Origin: Halorubrum laminariae
GTDB lineage: Archaea; Halobacteriota; Halobacteria; Halobacteriales; Haloferacaceae
Direction of reading: 5' to 3'
Assembly (NCBI RefSeq): GCF_024494655.1
Contig: NZ_JANHDL010000001.1
Span: 248,001 to 312,000, forward strand
DNA: 64,000 nt
Positions 1 to 8,415 of this stretch are shown here, in pieces; the first letter of the stretch is position 1; the number at the start of each line of letters is the position of its first letter. Position numbers and translations under genes: made by a program. Below the pieces are notes generated by a model. It worked only from the letters and a program-made list of their open reading frames with translations, was not told the origin of the DNA and made no database searches.

Positions 1-1332
1 GTGAACGAGAAGATCACCGCGCGGGTGGGCGAGCGCGACGAGTGGAACACCGAGCGCGACGTGGGCGAGACGTTCTCTGCGTCGACCTTCTCGGCGATGC
101 GCGGGCTAAACCTCCTGCGCGCTGAGGTGTACCCGCGAGTCACAGAACACGTCCCGGAGATCGTCGACCTCGTCGAGACCCTCGTCGAGCGGGGGTACGC
201 CTACGAATCGAACGGTTCCGTCTACTTCGACGTCACGAACTTCGACGAGTACGGGGCGCTCTCGAATCAGGACGTGGCGGAACTGGAAGCGCAGGGCGAA
301 CCCGACGAGCGGTCGGAGAAGCGGCACCCGGCGGACTTCGCGCTCTGGAAGGCCGGCGGCGTGAGCGAGACCGCCGCCCGCGAGCACGCGAAACACGACC
401 ACGACGACGCGGTCCCCGCGGGCGAGACGTGGGATGCCCCGTGGAGCGAGGGGCGGCCGGGCTGGCACGTCGAGTGCTCGGCGATGTCGACGACGCACCT
501 CGGTGACACGCTCGACATTCACATGGGCGGCCGCGACTTGGTCTTCCCGCACCACGAAAACGAGATCGCGCAGTCGGAGGCGGCCACCGGCGAGACGTTC
601 GCCCGCCACTGGCTCCACGTCGGCCTGCTCGCGATGGAGGGCGAGAAGATGTCCTCCTCCATCGGCAACTTCTGGACCGTGCCCGACGCCTTAGACGAAC
701 TGGGCGTCAACGTGATCCGGACGTTCTACGCCGGAGCGGCCTACCGCTCCGAACAGGCGCTCACCGAGGAGACGATAGCGGAGGCCGAAGAGCGCTGGGA
801 GCGTCTCTCGCGGACGTACGAGCGTGCGGTCGACGCGGTCGACTCCGTCGACGCCCGCGCGAAAGCGGTCGATGACGATCTGCGAGCTGCGGTGACGGCG
901 ACCCGCGAGGAGTTCGCGGCGGCGATGAACGACGACCTGAACCTCCGGGAGGCGACCGCAGCGCTCCTCGAACTCACCGACACCGTGAACCGCCACGTCG
1001 ACGGGGTCAACGCCGCGCACGGGGGCGGCGAGACGAGCGGGACAGACGGAACGAGCGAGGCCATCGACGCCGCGTACGACTACCGAGGGCTGCGCGAGGC
1101 CGTCGAGACGTTCGACGACCTCGCTGGCGACGTGCTCGGACTCCAGTTTGACGCCGCGACCGACGGCGAAGTCGACGCGGCCGGCGAACTGGTCGAACTC
1201 GTCGTGGACGTTCGGGAGGCGGAGCGCGAGGCCGGCAACTACGAGCGCGCCGACGAACTGCGCGACGCGCTCCGCGAGGTCGGCGTCGAAATAGAGGACG
1301 GACCGGACGGGACGACGTACCGGTTCGCGTGA
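1..1332 (+). CDS. cysS: Cysteine--tRNA ligase (3' part)
   Basis: Cysteinyl-tRNA synthetase, charging tRNA-Cys in the cytoplasm. The window opens inside the gene: 443 residues are present and the HIGH half of the class I catalytic domain lies upstream, so the GTG at base 1 is an internal codon. Visible signatures are the zinc-ligand Cys159 in WHVECSAMS, the His/Glu ligands in PHHENEIAQSE, and the ATP-binding loop KMSSS beginning at residue 216, followed by the helical tRNA-binding region. A hydrophilic insertion near residue 340 (HGGGETSGTDG) is in keeping with haloarchaeal homologues. A 110-bp gap separates it from the next gene, which has its own TATA-like element. Confidence 0.95.
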   Translation: MNEKITARVGERDEWNTERDVGETFSASTFSAMRGLNLLRAEVYPRVTEHVPEIVDLVETLVERGYAYESNGSVYFDVTNFDEYGALSNQDVAELEAQGEPDERSEKRHPADFALWKAGGVSETAAREHAKHDHDDAVPAGETWDAPWSEGRPGWHVECSAMSTTHLGDTLDIHMGGRDLVFPHHENEIAQSEAATGETFARHWLHVGLLAMEGEKMSSSIGNFWTVPDALDELGVNVIRTFYAGAAYRSEQALTEETIAEAEERWERLSRTYERAVDAVDSVDARAKAVDDDLRAAVTATREEFAAAMNDDLNLREATAALLELTDTVNRHVDGVNAAHGGGETSGTDGTSEAIDAAYDYRGLREAVETFDDLAGDVLGLQFDAATDGEVDAAGELVELVVDVREAEREAGNYERADELRDALREVGVEIEDGPDGTTYRFA

Positions 1333-1442
1333 GTCCGGCGGACCGCTCGCGGGTTCGGACGGGACCGCGGGCTGATTCGCCGGTCTCCGGGGCCGCCGCA
1401 GTCAACGTACACATCTATTAGCGTGGGCTCGCTTCTCCCGGT

Positions 1443-1922
1443 ATGCCGATCAGCGAGTCAGACCTCCCGGGCGTGGGAAAGAAGTTCGAGATCGATCTGG
1501 ATGACGGCGAGATGGTCGTCGTCATCCACAATACCGGCAAGCGGGAGGTGTTCCGCCGGCCCGACCCGGACGCCGACTCCGAGAAGGTGTTCGAGTTCTC
1601 GGACGACCTCGCGCGGACGATCGGCTCGATCATCGAGGGGGCGCACTTCCAGCCGATCGAGCCGGACACGCAGGAGACGACGCTTCCCGGCGGGATCCTC
1701 TTGGAGTGGTACGAGCTTCCCCCGGGCTCTCCACTCGTCGGTGAGACGTTAGAGAGCGCCGACATCGGTAACCGGACCGGCATCTCGATTGTCGCCATCC
1801 AGCGCGGCGAGGGCGTCGTCGACAGCCCGGATGCCGACACCGTCCTGCGCGAGGGCGACACGGTGATCGCGGTCGGCACCCGCGAGGACTGCGCCGCCTT
1901 CGAGGCGCTCCTGACGGAATGA
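1443..1922 (+). CDS. RCK-C (TrkA-C) regulatory protein of a cation/proton antiporter
   Basis: 159 residues. The C-terminal part (about 85-159, with VGETLESADIGNRTGISIVA and LREGDTVIAVGTREDCAAFE) matches the TrkA-C/RCK-C ligand-binding fold that gates K+ and Na+ transport proteins. The N-terminal part resembles the KhtT-type domain that precedes it in antiporter regulators. The gene directly precedes a CPA2-type antiporter (58-bp gap, same strand), so it is most likely the cytoplasmic regulatory subunit of that transporter. A TATA-like CTATTAG lies about 28 bp before the ATG. The ion and ligand cannot be told from sequence. Confidence 0.85.
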   Translation: MPISESDLPGVGKKFEIDLDDGEMVVVIHNTGKREVFRRPDPDADSEKVFEFSDDLARTIGSIIEGAHFQPIEPDTQETTLPGGILLEWYELPPGSPLVGETLESADIGNRTGISIVAIQRGEGVVDSPDADTVLREGDTVIAVGTREDCAAFEALLTE

Positions 1923-1980
1923 GCGGAGCAGAGAACTGCGACACGGAGCGGTCGGAGAGACCCAGCGGAGGTGGCCGCTA

Positions 1981-3198
1981 GTGGCGCTGCTCGACGTAGG
2001 CGTCATGTTCGTCGCTATCGCGGTCGCCGGCGCGCTCGCGAACCGGCTCGGCCAGTCCGTGATCCCGTTCTACATCCTCATCGGGATGGGGCTCGGCGAG
2101 TACGTGCTCGGCCGGATCTCGCTGCCGGCGATCGGGACGGTCTCGGTTCCCGAGACGGAGTTCATCGCGCTCGGAGCGGAACTCGGGATCGTCTTTCTCC
2201 TCTTTTTCCTCGGGCTGGAGTTCAACCTTGACCGGCTGCTCGCTCGCCGCTCGCAGATCGGCACGGCGGGCACGATAGACCTCGCGAACTTCGGCGTCGG
2301 GCTCGTGTTCGGGTGGCTCGTGTTCGGCGCGTTCCTCCCGGCGTTTCTGATCGCCGGTATCGTCTACATCTCCTCGTCGGCTGTGATCACGAAGTCGCTC
2401 ATCGACCTCGGCTGGATCGCCAACGACGAGGCGGAGCCGATGTTGGGGACCCTCGTCTACGAGGACCTGTTCATCGCGGTCTACCTCTCCGTCGCGTCCG
2501 CGCTGGTGCTCGGCGGCGGCGATGTCGCCGCGGCCGCGACAGACATCGGGATCGCGCTCGGCTTCATCGCCGGGCTGCTCGCGCTCGTGCAGTTCGGCAC
2601 CCCGGCGTTCGACCGACTGGTCGCGACCGACAACGCGGAGTTCGTCGCGCTGCGGGCGATCGCAGTCGTCGTGTTCGTCGCGGGCGCGGCGCTCACGCTC
2701 GGCGTCAGCGAGGCGGTCGCCGCCTTCTTCGTCGGGATGGCCTTCTCCGCGACCGACTACGCCCACGAGGTCGAGACGCTGTTGGAGCCCGTCCGCGACA
2801 CGTTCGCGGCGATCTTTTTCTTCTGGATCGGGCTCGTCACCGATCCGCTGTTGTTCGGGGGCGTCGCGGCGCTCGTCGCGCTCGCGGTGGTCGTGACGAC
2901 GCCGCCGAAGCTCGTCACCGGGTACCTCGCGGGGCGCGCGTTCGACCTCAACACGCGACGCTCGGCCCGGGTCGGACTGGGAATGACGACGCGCGGAGAG
3001 TTCTCGCTGATCATCGCGACGATCGCCGTCACCGGAGGCGACAGCGGGGCGTTCGACCCGGCACTTGCGTCGACGATCAACGCGTTCGCGGTCGGGTACG
3101 TGCTCGTGATGGCCGTCCTCGGGACGACGCTCATGCAGTACTCCGGGCCGTTCGAGGCGCTCGCTGTCTCGTGGTTCGACGAGTCCGAGTCGGCGTGA
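1981..3198 (+). CDS. CPA2-family cation:proton antiporter
   Basis: 405-residue polytopic membrane protein with about 11-12 hydrophobic segments. It resembles KefB/KhtU-type monovalent cation:proton antiporters. The conserved acidic pair of the ion path appears in TLVYEDLFIAVYLS (about residue 160), and the C-terminal half holds the typical TTRGEFSLIIATIA segment. GTG start chosen because a purine-rich GCGGAGGTGG precedes it and the first helix begins immediately after. It forms a pair with the upstream RCK-C protein. No cytosolic RCK tail is fused, consistent with the regulator being a separate polypeptide. Likely role: K+ or Na+ extrusion and pH/osmotic balance. Confidence 0.88.
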   Translation: MALLDVGVMFVAIAVAGALANRLGQSVIPFYILIGMGLGEYVLGRISLPAIGTVSVPETEFIALGAELGIVFLLFFLGLEFNLDRLLARRSQIGTAGTIDLANFGVGLVFGWLVFGAFLPAFLIAGIVYISSSAVITKSLIDLGWIANDEAEPMLGTLVYEDLFIAVYLSVASALVLGGGDVAAAATDIGIALGFIAGLLALVQFGTPAFDRLVATDNAEFVALRAIAVVVFVAGAALTLGVSEAVAAFFVGMAFSATDYAHEVETLLEPVRDTFAAIFFFWIGLVTDPLLFGGVAALVALAVVVTTPPKLVTGYLAGRAFDLNTRRSARVGLGMTTRGEFSLIIATIAVTGGDSGAFDPALASTINAFAVGYVLVMAVLGTTLMQYSGPFEALAVSWFDESESA

Positions 3199-3252
3199 CC
3201 GCGCGGGGCGGTCGAAACCGATCCGGCGTGACATCGGAACGGCCGGGACGTT

Positions 3253-4464
3253 TTACGAGAGGATCTCCACGTCGTAGCCGTCGGCTTCGAGCGCGTCCAC
3301 GATATCGGCGGCGTGTTCGGCGTCGTCGGTCTCCAGTTCGAGCTCGAGTTCGGCGGCGTTGACGGCCACGTCGCGGGAGGTGCGGTCGTGGTGGACTGCG
3401 TACACGTTCGCGCCGGTGCGAGCGACGATACTGGAGACGCGTTCAAGCTCTCCCGGCCGGTCTTTCAGATCGATCGTGATCTTGAGGTAGCGGCCCATCT
3501 GGACGAGTCCGCGCCGGACCACGGTGCCGAGGCGGTTGAGGTCGATGTTGCCGCCACAGAGCGCGGCGACGATCGTCTCGTCGTCCGCGTAGTCGACCGC
3601 CTCGGAGAGGATCGCCGCGAGCGCGACCGCGCCCGCACCCTCGACGAGCGTCTTCGACCGCTCTAAGAGGAGCGTGAGCGCCAAGGCTATCTCGCGGTCA
3701 TCGACGGTGACGACCTCGTCGACGTGCTCCGCCATGATTTCGAGAGTCTGTTCGCCGACCGCCCGCGTCGCGATCCCGTCTGCGATCGTGTCGACGCTGT
3801 CGATCTCCACGACCTCGCCCGCCGCGAGCGACTTCGCGGCCGAGGCGGCCCCCTCGGCCTGTACGCCGACGACACGAACGTCGGGCCGCTGCGCTTTGAT
3901 CGCGACGGCGACGCCCGAGATGAGCCCGCCCCCGCCGATCGGCACGACCACCGTGTCGAGGGCGGGACAGTCCTCGACGATCTCCAGCCCGAGCGTCCCC
4001 TGACCGGCCATCACGACCGGGTCGTCGAACGCGTGGACGTAGGTTCGCCCCTCCTCGCGCTCCAGCCGGTGGGCGTACGCCTGCGCCTCATCGTAGTCGA
4101 CGCCTTCCAGCCGGACGCTCGCGCCGTATCCACGGGTAGCTTTCACCTTCGAGACGGGCGCGAACTTCGGCATCACGACGGTGGCGTCGACGCCGGCGCG
4201 GTCGGCCGCGAGCGCGACGCCCTGCGCGTGGTTGCCCGCGCTCGCAGTGACGACGCCAGCGTCGCGCTCGGCGGGCGAGAGCGTGGCGATCCGGTTCATC
4301 GCGCCGCGGATCTTGAACGCACCCGTGCGCTGGAAGTTCTCCAGTTTGAGATGCACGTCCGCCCCGCTCATCTCGGAGAAGGTCCGCGACCGCTCCAGCG
4401 GCGTGTGGCGGGCCACGCCGTCGACCCGTTCGCGCGCCTCGCGGACGTCAGAGAGCGTCAGCAT
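3253..4464 (-). CDS. ilvA: Threonine ammonia-lyase (threonine dehydratase)
   Basis: 403 residues from the ATG at 4464 (MLTLSDVREARERV). An upstream in-frame start would add 29 unconserved residues. PLP-dependent fold type II enzyme turning threonine into 2-oxobutanoate, the first step of isoleucine synthesis. The PLP lysine sits in ENFQRTGAFKIRGA, the phosphate-binding Gly loop in PIGGGGLISGVA, and SAGNHAQG is present. Residues from about 325 form an ACT domain (ITIDLKDRPGELERVSSIVA), so effector control is likely. The short catalytic form with a single ACT domain could also act catabolically. It is convergent with the antiporter gene; ilvE at 34 kb acts later in the same pathway. Confidence 0.93.
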   Translation of the reverse strand: MLTLSDVREARERVDGVARHTPLERSRTFSEMSGADVHLKLENFQRTGAFKIRGAMNRIATLSPAERDAGVVTASAGNHAQGVALAADRAGVDATVVMPKFAPVSKVKATRGYGASVRLEGVDYDEAQAYAHRLEREEGRTYVHAFDDPVVMAGQGTLGLEIVEDCPALDTVVVPIGGGGLISGVAVAIKAQRPDVRVVGVQAEGAASAAKSLAAGEVVEIDSVDTIADGIATRAVGEQTLEIMAEHVDEVVTVDDREIALALTLLLERSKTLVEGAGAVALAAILSEAVDYADDETIVAALCGGNIDLNRLGTVVRRGLVQMGRYLKITIDLKDRPGELERVSSIVARTGANVYAVHHDRTSRDVAVNAAELELELETDDAEHAADIVDALEADGYDVEILS

Positions 4465-4812
4465 ACCTCGTATCGCCCGGCCGGTGGCTAATCGGTTCCG
4501 GTCCGAGAACCGCGTCGGGAGAGAGACGTTCACGCGGAGCGGATGCCACAACGGAGACGAGCCGATGGCTCTTAGGCTATAAAGGGGGGGAATGCACGCG
4601 TGTGACGTGCAAGTGAAACAAGCGGGCCTGCATATAAAAAGGTGAGGCTAGCGAGGTGAAAGTAAAACCGCTAGACAGCAGCGTCGTCAGTCCTCTGTCA
4701 GACGGGGTTTTGCAGGCATGAGACACACGCACATATTCGCTGTTTTTCCACGTTCGTGCCGGCAGTGTAGACTCTCGGATCCACAACGGCTTTGCTCGTT
4801 GCTGCGGTTAGT
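4465..4812. other. 348-bp intergenic region, A+T-richer than surroundings
   Basis: Lies between the divergent starts of ilvA and the sensor kinase. It holds two TATA-like elements on the + strand (GCTATAAAGG near 4575 and GCATATAAAAAGG near 4630), several inverted repeats and a T-run at 4708-4711. No convincing protein-coding frame is visible: the short frames have no typical haloarchaeal composition. See the candidate RNA entry. Confidence 0.6.
4593..4717 (+). ncRNA. Candidate structured small RNA (unassigned family)
   Basis: Inference from local sequence only. Downstream of a TATA-like GCTATAAAGG (about 4575) lie a 6-bp hairpin TGCACG/CGTGCA (4593-4598 with 4606-4611), a second hairpin CTAGCG/CGCTAG (4648-4653 with 4669-4674) followed at once by ACA, and a possible closing helix GCCTGC/GCAGGC (4626-4631 with 4712-4717) next to a GGGGTTTT run. 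The two small hairpins and A+T bias set it apart from neighbouring spacer. It matches no RNA family I can name. H/ACA-like ends are suggestive, but the stems are too short for a proper guide RNA. Confidence 0.3.
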
Positions 4813-5886
4813 ATGGGCATGGCGACAGTGCGCGGCCACCACGCTATCGTTGCGCTCGGGGCCGCCGCGCTTCTCGCGTCGGTGTTCCACCACGGAAGCG
4901 AACTGAACTCGCTCTCGAATCTGACCGGCCCGCTCGTTGCGCTGACCGTCGACGGCGGCATCGCCCTCGCCGTTATCTACGCCGGTCGTCGGATCGCTTC
5001 AGCCGATTTCTCACCGACCGAAGAGTGGCGGATCGCCCGCTGGACGGTCGCCGGGACGGTTCTCGCAGTCACCGCGATCGGCGCGACGCTCGTGGTCCGC
5101 GGCTTCGAGGGGCGGGCGCTCGCCGAGCCGCCGTTTCCGCTCTTGGTCGCCGCCGGCGCGGGCAGCCTCGGCGGCGCGATCGCCGGCTACCACGCGGCCC
5201 GACAGGCGGCAGAAGCCCGCCGGGCGCGCGACGCGGTCCGCGCCGTTTCGATCGTGAACCACCTCCTGCGCCACGACCTTCGCAACGACCTCACCACCAT
5301 CAGCGGCTACGCCGACCTCGCCGCAGAGGGCGACGCTCGGGGCGACGCCGTCGAGGTCATCGCCCGGACGGCGGCCGAGGGCGTCGACCGGATCGAGGAG
5401 ACGAGCGCCGTCGCGGACGCGCTCCTCGGAAACACCGATCTCCGCCGGGTCGACCTGACCGACGCGGTGCGGCGCGTGACGGCCGGGTTCGCCGACCGCT
5501 CCGCCGTGACCGTCGAGACCGACCTCGACGACGACGCCCCGATAGCGGCCACAGACGGCGTCCGGTCGATCGTCGACAACCTGATCGAGAACGCGGTTGA
5601 ACACGGGGGACCCGAACCGACCGTCCGCGTCACCGTCCGCGACGGCGACGAGACCGTCACTCTGACCGTCGACGACGACGGACCCGGTCTCCCGGCAGAG
5701 CGGCACGGGCCGCTCGTCAAGGTCGACGAGGAGGCCGGCGGGCTGTGGCTGGTCGCGACGCTCGCGGCGGAGTACGGCGGCGATGTCGTCGCCGACGACG
5801 CCGACCTCGGTGGCGCGCGGTTTGTCGTGACGTTCCCGCGATTCGATCCGTCGGAGTACGCGGCGGTCGCCGGCTCCGACACGTAG
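4813..5886 (+). CDS. Membrane sensor histidine kinase
   Basis: 357 residues from ATG 4813; an in-frame TTG 21 bp upstream is a weaker start. The N-terminal ~130 residues hold about four hydrophobic helices with no recognisable input domain. The kinase core follows: phosphoacceptor His154 in LLRHDLRNDLTTISGY, N box DNLIENAVEHGG, G1 box DDDGPGLP and a G2-like GGLWLVATLAAEYGG. No receiver domain is fused and no response regulator is adjacent, as is common for haloarchaeal orphan kinases. The following small gene begins about 30 bp after its stop. The signal sensed is unknown. Confidence 0.85.
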   Translation: MGMATVRGHHAIVALGAAALLASVFHHGSELNSLSNLTGPLVALTVDGGIALAVIYAGRRIASADFSPTEEWRIARWTVAGTVLAVTAIGATLVVRGFEGRALAEPPFPLLVAAGAGSLGGAIAGYHAARQAAEARRARDAVRAVSIVNHLLRHDLRNDLTTISGYADLAAEGDARGDAVEVIARTAAEGVDRIEETSAVADALLGNTDLRRVDLTDAVRRVTAGFADRSAVTVETDLDDDAPIAATDGVRSIVDNLIENAVEHGGPEPTVRVTVRDGDETVTLTVDDDGPGLPAERHGPLVKVDEEAGGLWLVATLAAEYGGDVVADDADLGGARFVVTFPRFDPSEYAAVAGSDT

Positions 5887-5915
5887 AAGCCGCGCGCGAC
5901 CGTCGGACCCGCCAC

Positions 5916-6118
5916 ATGGTCCTCCCGCGGGTGCCTACGTCGGGGTCCTGCTCGCGTACGCGTGGATGGCACTGGTCGTCGTCGCCGGCTTTCGGTACTC
6001 TGACTGGGCCGTCCGCGCGGCCGATCTGATGGCCGAGCGGGGGAGCACTGAGATCCCGGACGACGATTCCGCCCCAGAAGACGATTCCGCCCCGGACGAC
6101 GACGCAGCGCTCGACTGA
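5916..6118 (+). pseudogene. Small membrane protein gene with an apparent 1-nt frameshift
   Basis: From ATG 5916 the frame soon departs from any sensible protein, but the frame ending at TGA 6116-6118 encodes GAYVGVLLAYAWMALVVV, then GFRYSDWAVRAADLMAE, and an acidic tail. This is a typical one-helix haloarchaeal small protein. Adding one G to the run at 5929-5931 would join ATG 5916 to this frame and give an intact 67-residue protein. Either the gene is broken, the base call is wrong, or translation starts at the internal ATG 5966 (50 residues). It follows the kinase gene at about 30 bp and may be co-transcribed. No family recognised. Confidence 0.5.
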
Positions 6119-6178
6119 TCCCGACTGACGAGTCGGGGACGCGGACCGATTAAGTGTCACCCGGCCGATGACGCCCGT

Positions 6179-7687
6179 ATGGACCTGTCCTCCGCCGTCA
6201 CGACGACGGCTGCGACCCTCCGACGGCGTCCCGGCGACCTGCTCCCGTTCTACTTCCTCGGGACGGCCGTCCCCGTCATCGCCCGCGTCGGACTCTTCGT
6301 CGCGCTCGCCGGGGTGTACCTCCACGTCGAACTGACCGGGCGTCTCGCCGACGCCCGCGAGGGCCTCGCGGATCTGGACCTCACCCCACCGGACACGCAG
6401 GATCCGGAGGCGATGCAGGCATGGGCCGAAAGCGTCGAGCCCGCGCTCTCTCCGCTCGTCTCCCCGACCGCGGTCCTCCTTCTCGCCGCCGGCACGCTTG
6501 TGACTCTTCTTCTCGCCGTGCTCGCGTACGCCGCCATCTCCGCCGGACAGCTGTCGGCGGTCGCCGCGCGTCTCCGCGGCCGACGCGGGCTCACGGCGGG
6601 CATCGCCGGAGTTCGCGGCCGCTGGATCTCGTTTCTCGGCATCTACGTCGCCGAGTTGCTGCTGTGGGCCGGCGCGGCGCTGATCGGTGCCGCCGCGGTC
6701 GCTGTTGGGTTCCTCGTCAATCCCTTCCTCGGTGCCGCCGTCGCGATCGCGGTGCTCCTCGTCGGGTTCGTGGTCCTGCTCGCGGTCCGCGTCGTCTTCG
6801 CGTTCGCGCCCGCCGCGATCGTCGTCGACGACGCGAGCGCGTTCGAGGCGATCACCGGTTCCGGCGGATTCGTCCGCACGAACCCCGCAGACGCCGCCGG
6901 GTATCTCGTCATCACGATCGGCGTCCTCATCGGGACCGCGTCCGCGGCCTCTGCGCTTGCGTTCTTGGGTGCCGGCGCGATCGTCGGGCTGGCGAGCGCG
7001 GTCGTCGTCGCCCCCGCCCTCGACGTTCTCAAGACCACGCTGTACGGCGACTACCGCGACGCGGTCGTTCCCGTCCCCCCGCCGGAATCCGGCCCGATCG
7101 ATCAGATTCGCCGGGGCGTTCGCCGCGGCTGGCGCGAACTCCTCGCGTTCGTGCGCCGGTCGCCCGGCGCACACGTCGTCTCGATCGCCGTCGGGGTCGG
7201 GTTCGGCGCGCTCGGCTGGCTCGCGGTCGATCCGCTCGCCGGCGCGGTCACGACCTCCATCGAGTCTAGGCTCGTCGGGCACGTCCCGCCGGCCGCCGCC
7301 GTCAACTTCTTCGGCAACAACTGGGCCGTTGCGATCGCCACGGCGACCGGAGGCGTCGCGCTCGTTGTCCCAGCGTTGTCGTCGATCGCGTTTAACGGGT
7401 TCGCGCTTGGTGCCACCGCGGCGCTCGAATCAAACCCCGTCGCGCTCGTCGCGTTCGTCCTCCCGCACGGGGTCTTCGAGCTCCCGGCGCTTTTCATCTC
7501 CGGCGCGCTCGGGATCCGACTCGGCGTCGTCTCGTGGCGTACGTTCCGCGGGAGGCTCTCCCGCGAGGCGTTCGCGAACGCCTTAGAGAACGCCTTCTGG
7601 GTCCTCGTCGGACTCGGGATCGTGCTCGGCGTCGCCGGGTTCATCGAGGGGTTCGTCAGCCCGTACTACTGGCGACCGTTCGTCTGA
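6179..7687 (+). CDS. SpoIIM (DUF95)-family membrane protein with extra N-terminal membrane domain
   Basis: 502 residues, about 10-12 transmembrane segments. The C-terminal third (about 325-500) is a stage II sporulation protein M-like domain, recognised by FFGNNWAVAIATATGG, SSIAFNGFALGA and LPHGVFELPALFISGALG. The N-terminal ~300 residues form another polytopic domain with repeated Ala/Val-rich helices, joined through a basic linker (IRRGVRRGWRELLAFVRRSP). SpoIIM homologues in archaea have no established function; membrane remodelling or a transport role is a guess. It stands alone on the + strand and the next gene is convergent. Confidence 0.75.
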   Translation: MDLSSAVTTTAATLRRRPGDLLPFYFLGTAVPVIARVGLFVALAGVYLHVELTGRLADAREGLADLDLTPPDTQDPEAMQAWAESVEPALSPLVSPTAVLLLAAGTLVTLLLAVLAYAAISAGQLSAVAARLRGRRGLTAGIAGVRGRWISFLGIYVAELLLWAGAALIGAAAVAVGFLVNPFLGAAVAIAVLLVGFVVLLAVRVVFAFAPAAIVVDDASAFEAITGSGGFVRTNPADAAGYLVITIGVLIGTASAASALAFLGAGAIVGLASAVVVAPALDVLKTTLYGDYRDAVVPVPPPESGPIDQIRRGVRRGWRELLAFVRRSPGAHVVSIAVGVGFGALGWLAVDPLAGAVTTSIESRLVGHVPPAAAVNFFGNNWAVAIATATGGVALVVPALSSIAFNGFALGATAALESNPVALVAFVLPHGVFELPALFISGALGIRLGVVSWRTFRGRLSREAFANALENAFWVLVGLGIVLGVAGFIEGFVSPYYWRPFV

Positions 7688-7719
7688 GGCTGAGTCCTAC
7701 CTCGAACTGCGGTGACCGG

Positions 7720-8199
7720 TTACTGCGGGGGCAAAAGCGGCGTCGGGTCCTCGTGTCGGAATTCGATCGCGTCACCGCCCGGCGGGTGACAGTAGGTGGT
7801 CATCACGTCGCCGTCCCGGACCCGATCGAGCATCTGTTCGGCGTCGATCACGCTGTAGGAGAGCGGGAGACAGAGCGCCGACCCCGTCTCAGTCGCGCGG
7901 AACACGAGCGTGAGATAGACGACGCCGTCCGCGGTCGCCCGGTACGACTCGAACTCGTCGAGCGGCGCGTCGGCCAGCAGATCTGTGAGGCTGTCGAACG
8001 CCTCTTGGGACACGACCGCGTCGAGTCCGACCCGGTCGTCTGCGGTCTCGGGCCCCGGCACCGGACGCACGTCGTCGGGGACCGGAACGACCACCGACCA
8101 CCCCTTCTCCCGGTGCTCGTCGGCGATGTCTTGACACTCCTCGATGACCCTCTCCCACGCGTCCTCGTCGTCCGCGAGCGAGCGTTCGTCGGCGTCCAT
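7720..8199 (-). CDS. Conserved haloarchaeal protein of unknown function
   Basis: 159 residues from ATG 8199 (MDADERSLADDEDAWERV). An upstream frame extension is Arg/Pro-rich and unlikely to be translated. Acidic, soluble, no signal peptide. Features: WERVIEECQDIADEHREKGW near the start, then a mixed alpha/beta region with VVYLTLVFRAT and CLPLSYSVID, ending in HPPGGDAIEFRHEDPTPLLPP. I recognise no catalytic motif. It is convergent with the SpoIIM-family gene and divergent from gfcR, sharing a 216-bp upstream region with it. Confidence 0.72.
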   Translation of the reverse strand: MDADERSLADDEDAWERVIEECQDIADEHREKGWSVVVPVPDDVRPVPGPETADDRVGLDAVVSQEAFDSLTDLLADAPLDEFESYRATADGVVYLTLVFRATETGSALCLPLSYSVIDAEQMLDRVRDGDVMTTYCHPPGGDAIEFRHEDPTPLLPPQ

Positions 8200-8415
8200 A
8201 CACGTCGTAGGCGGTCGACGGGGGGTAAACCTTCGTGTCGGGTGTCGCGACATCCTCCGGCCACGGCCGCCGCCGAGACGGCGACCGCGTTCGCTCCGGG
8301 TCTCGACGTGCGCCGGGTCTCGTCCCCTCGATATCCAGTTGTGTGGATTCTGACGGCCGATTTTGCGCAGACGTCACTTCGACGTATTCATACTTGTGCG
8401 ATCACGATCATCAAT

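Noticed and set aside
1978..3234. Long minus-strand frame over the antiporter gene
   Set aside because: Arg/Glu/Asp-rich nonsense composition, antisense to an obvious membrane protein; no start context.
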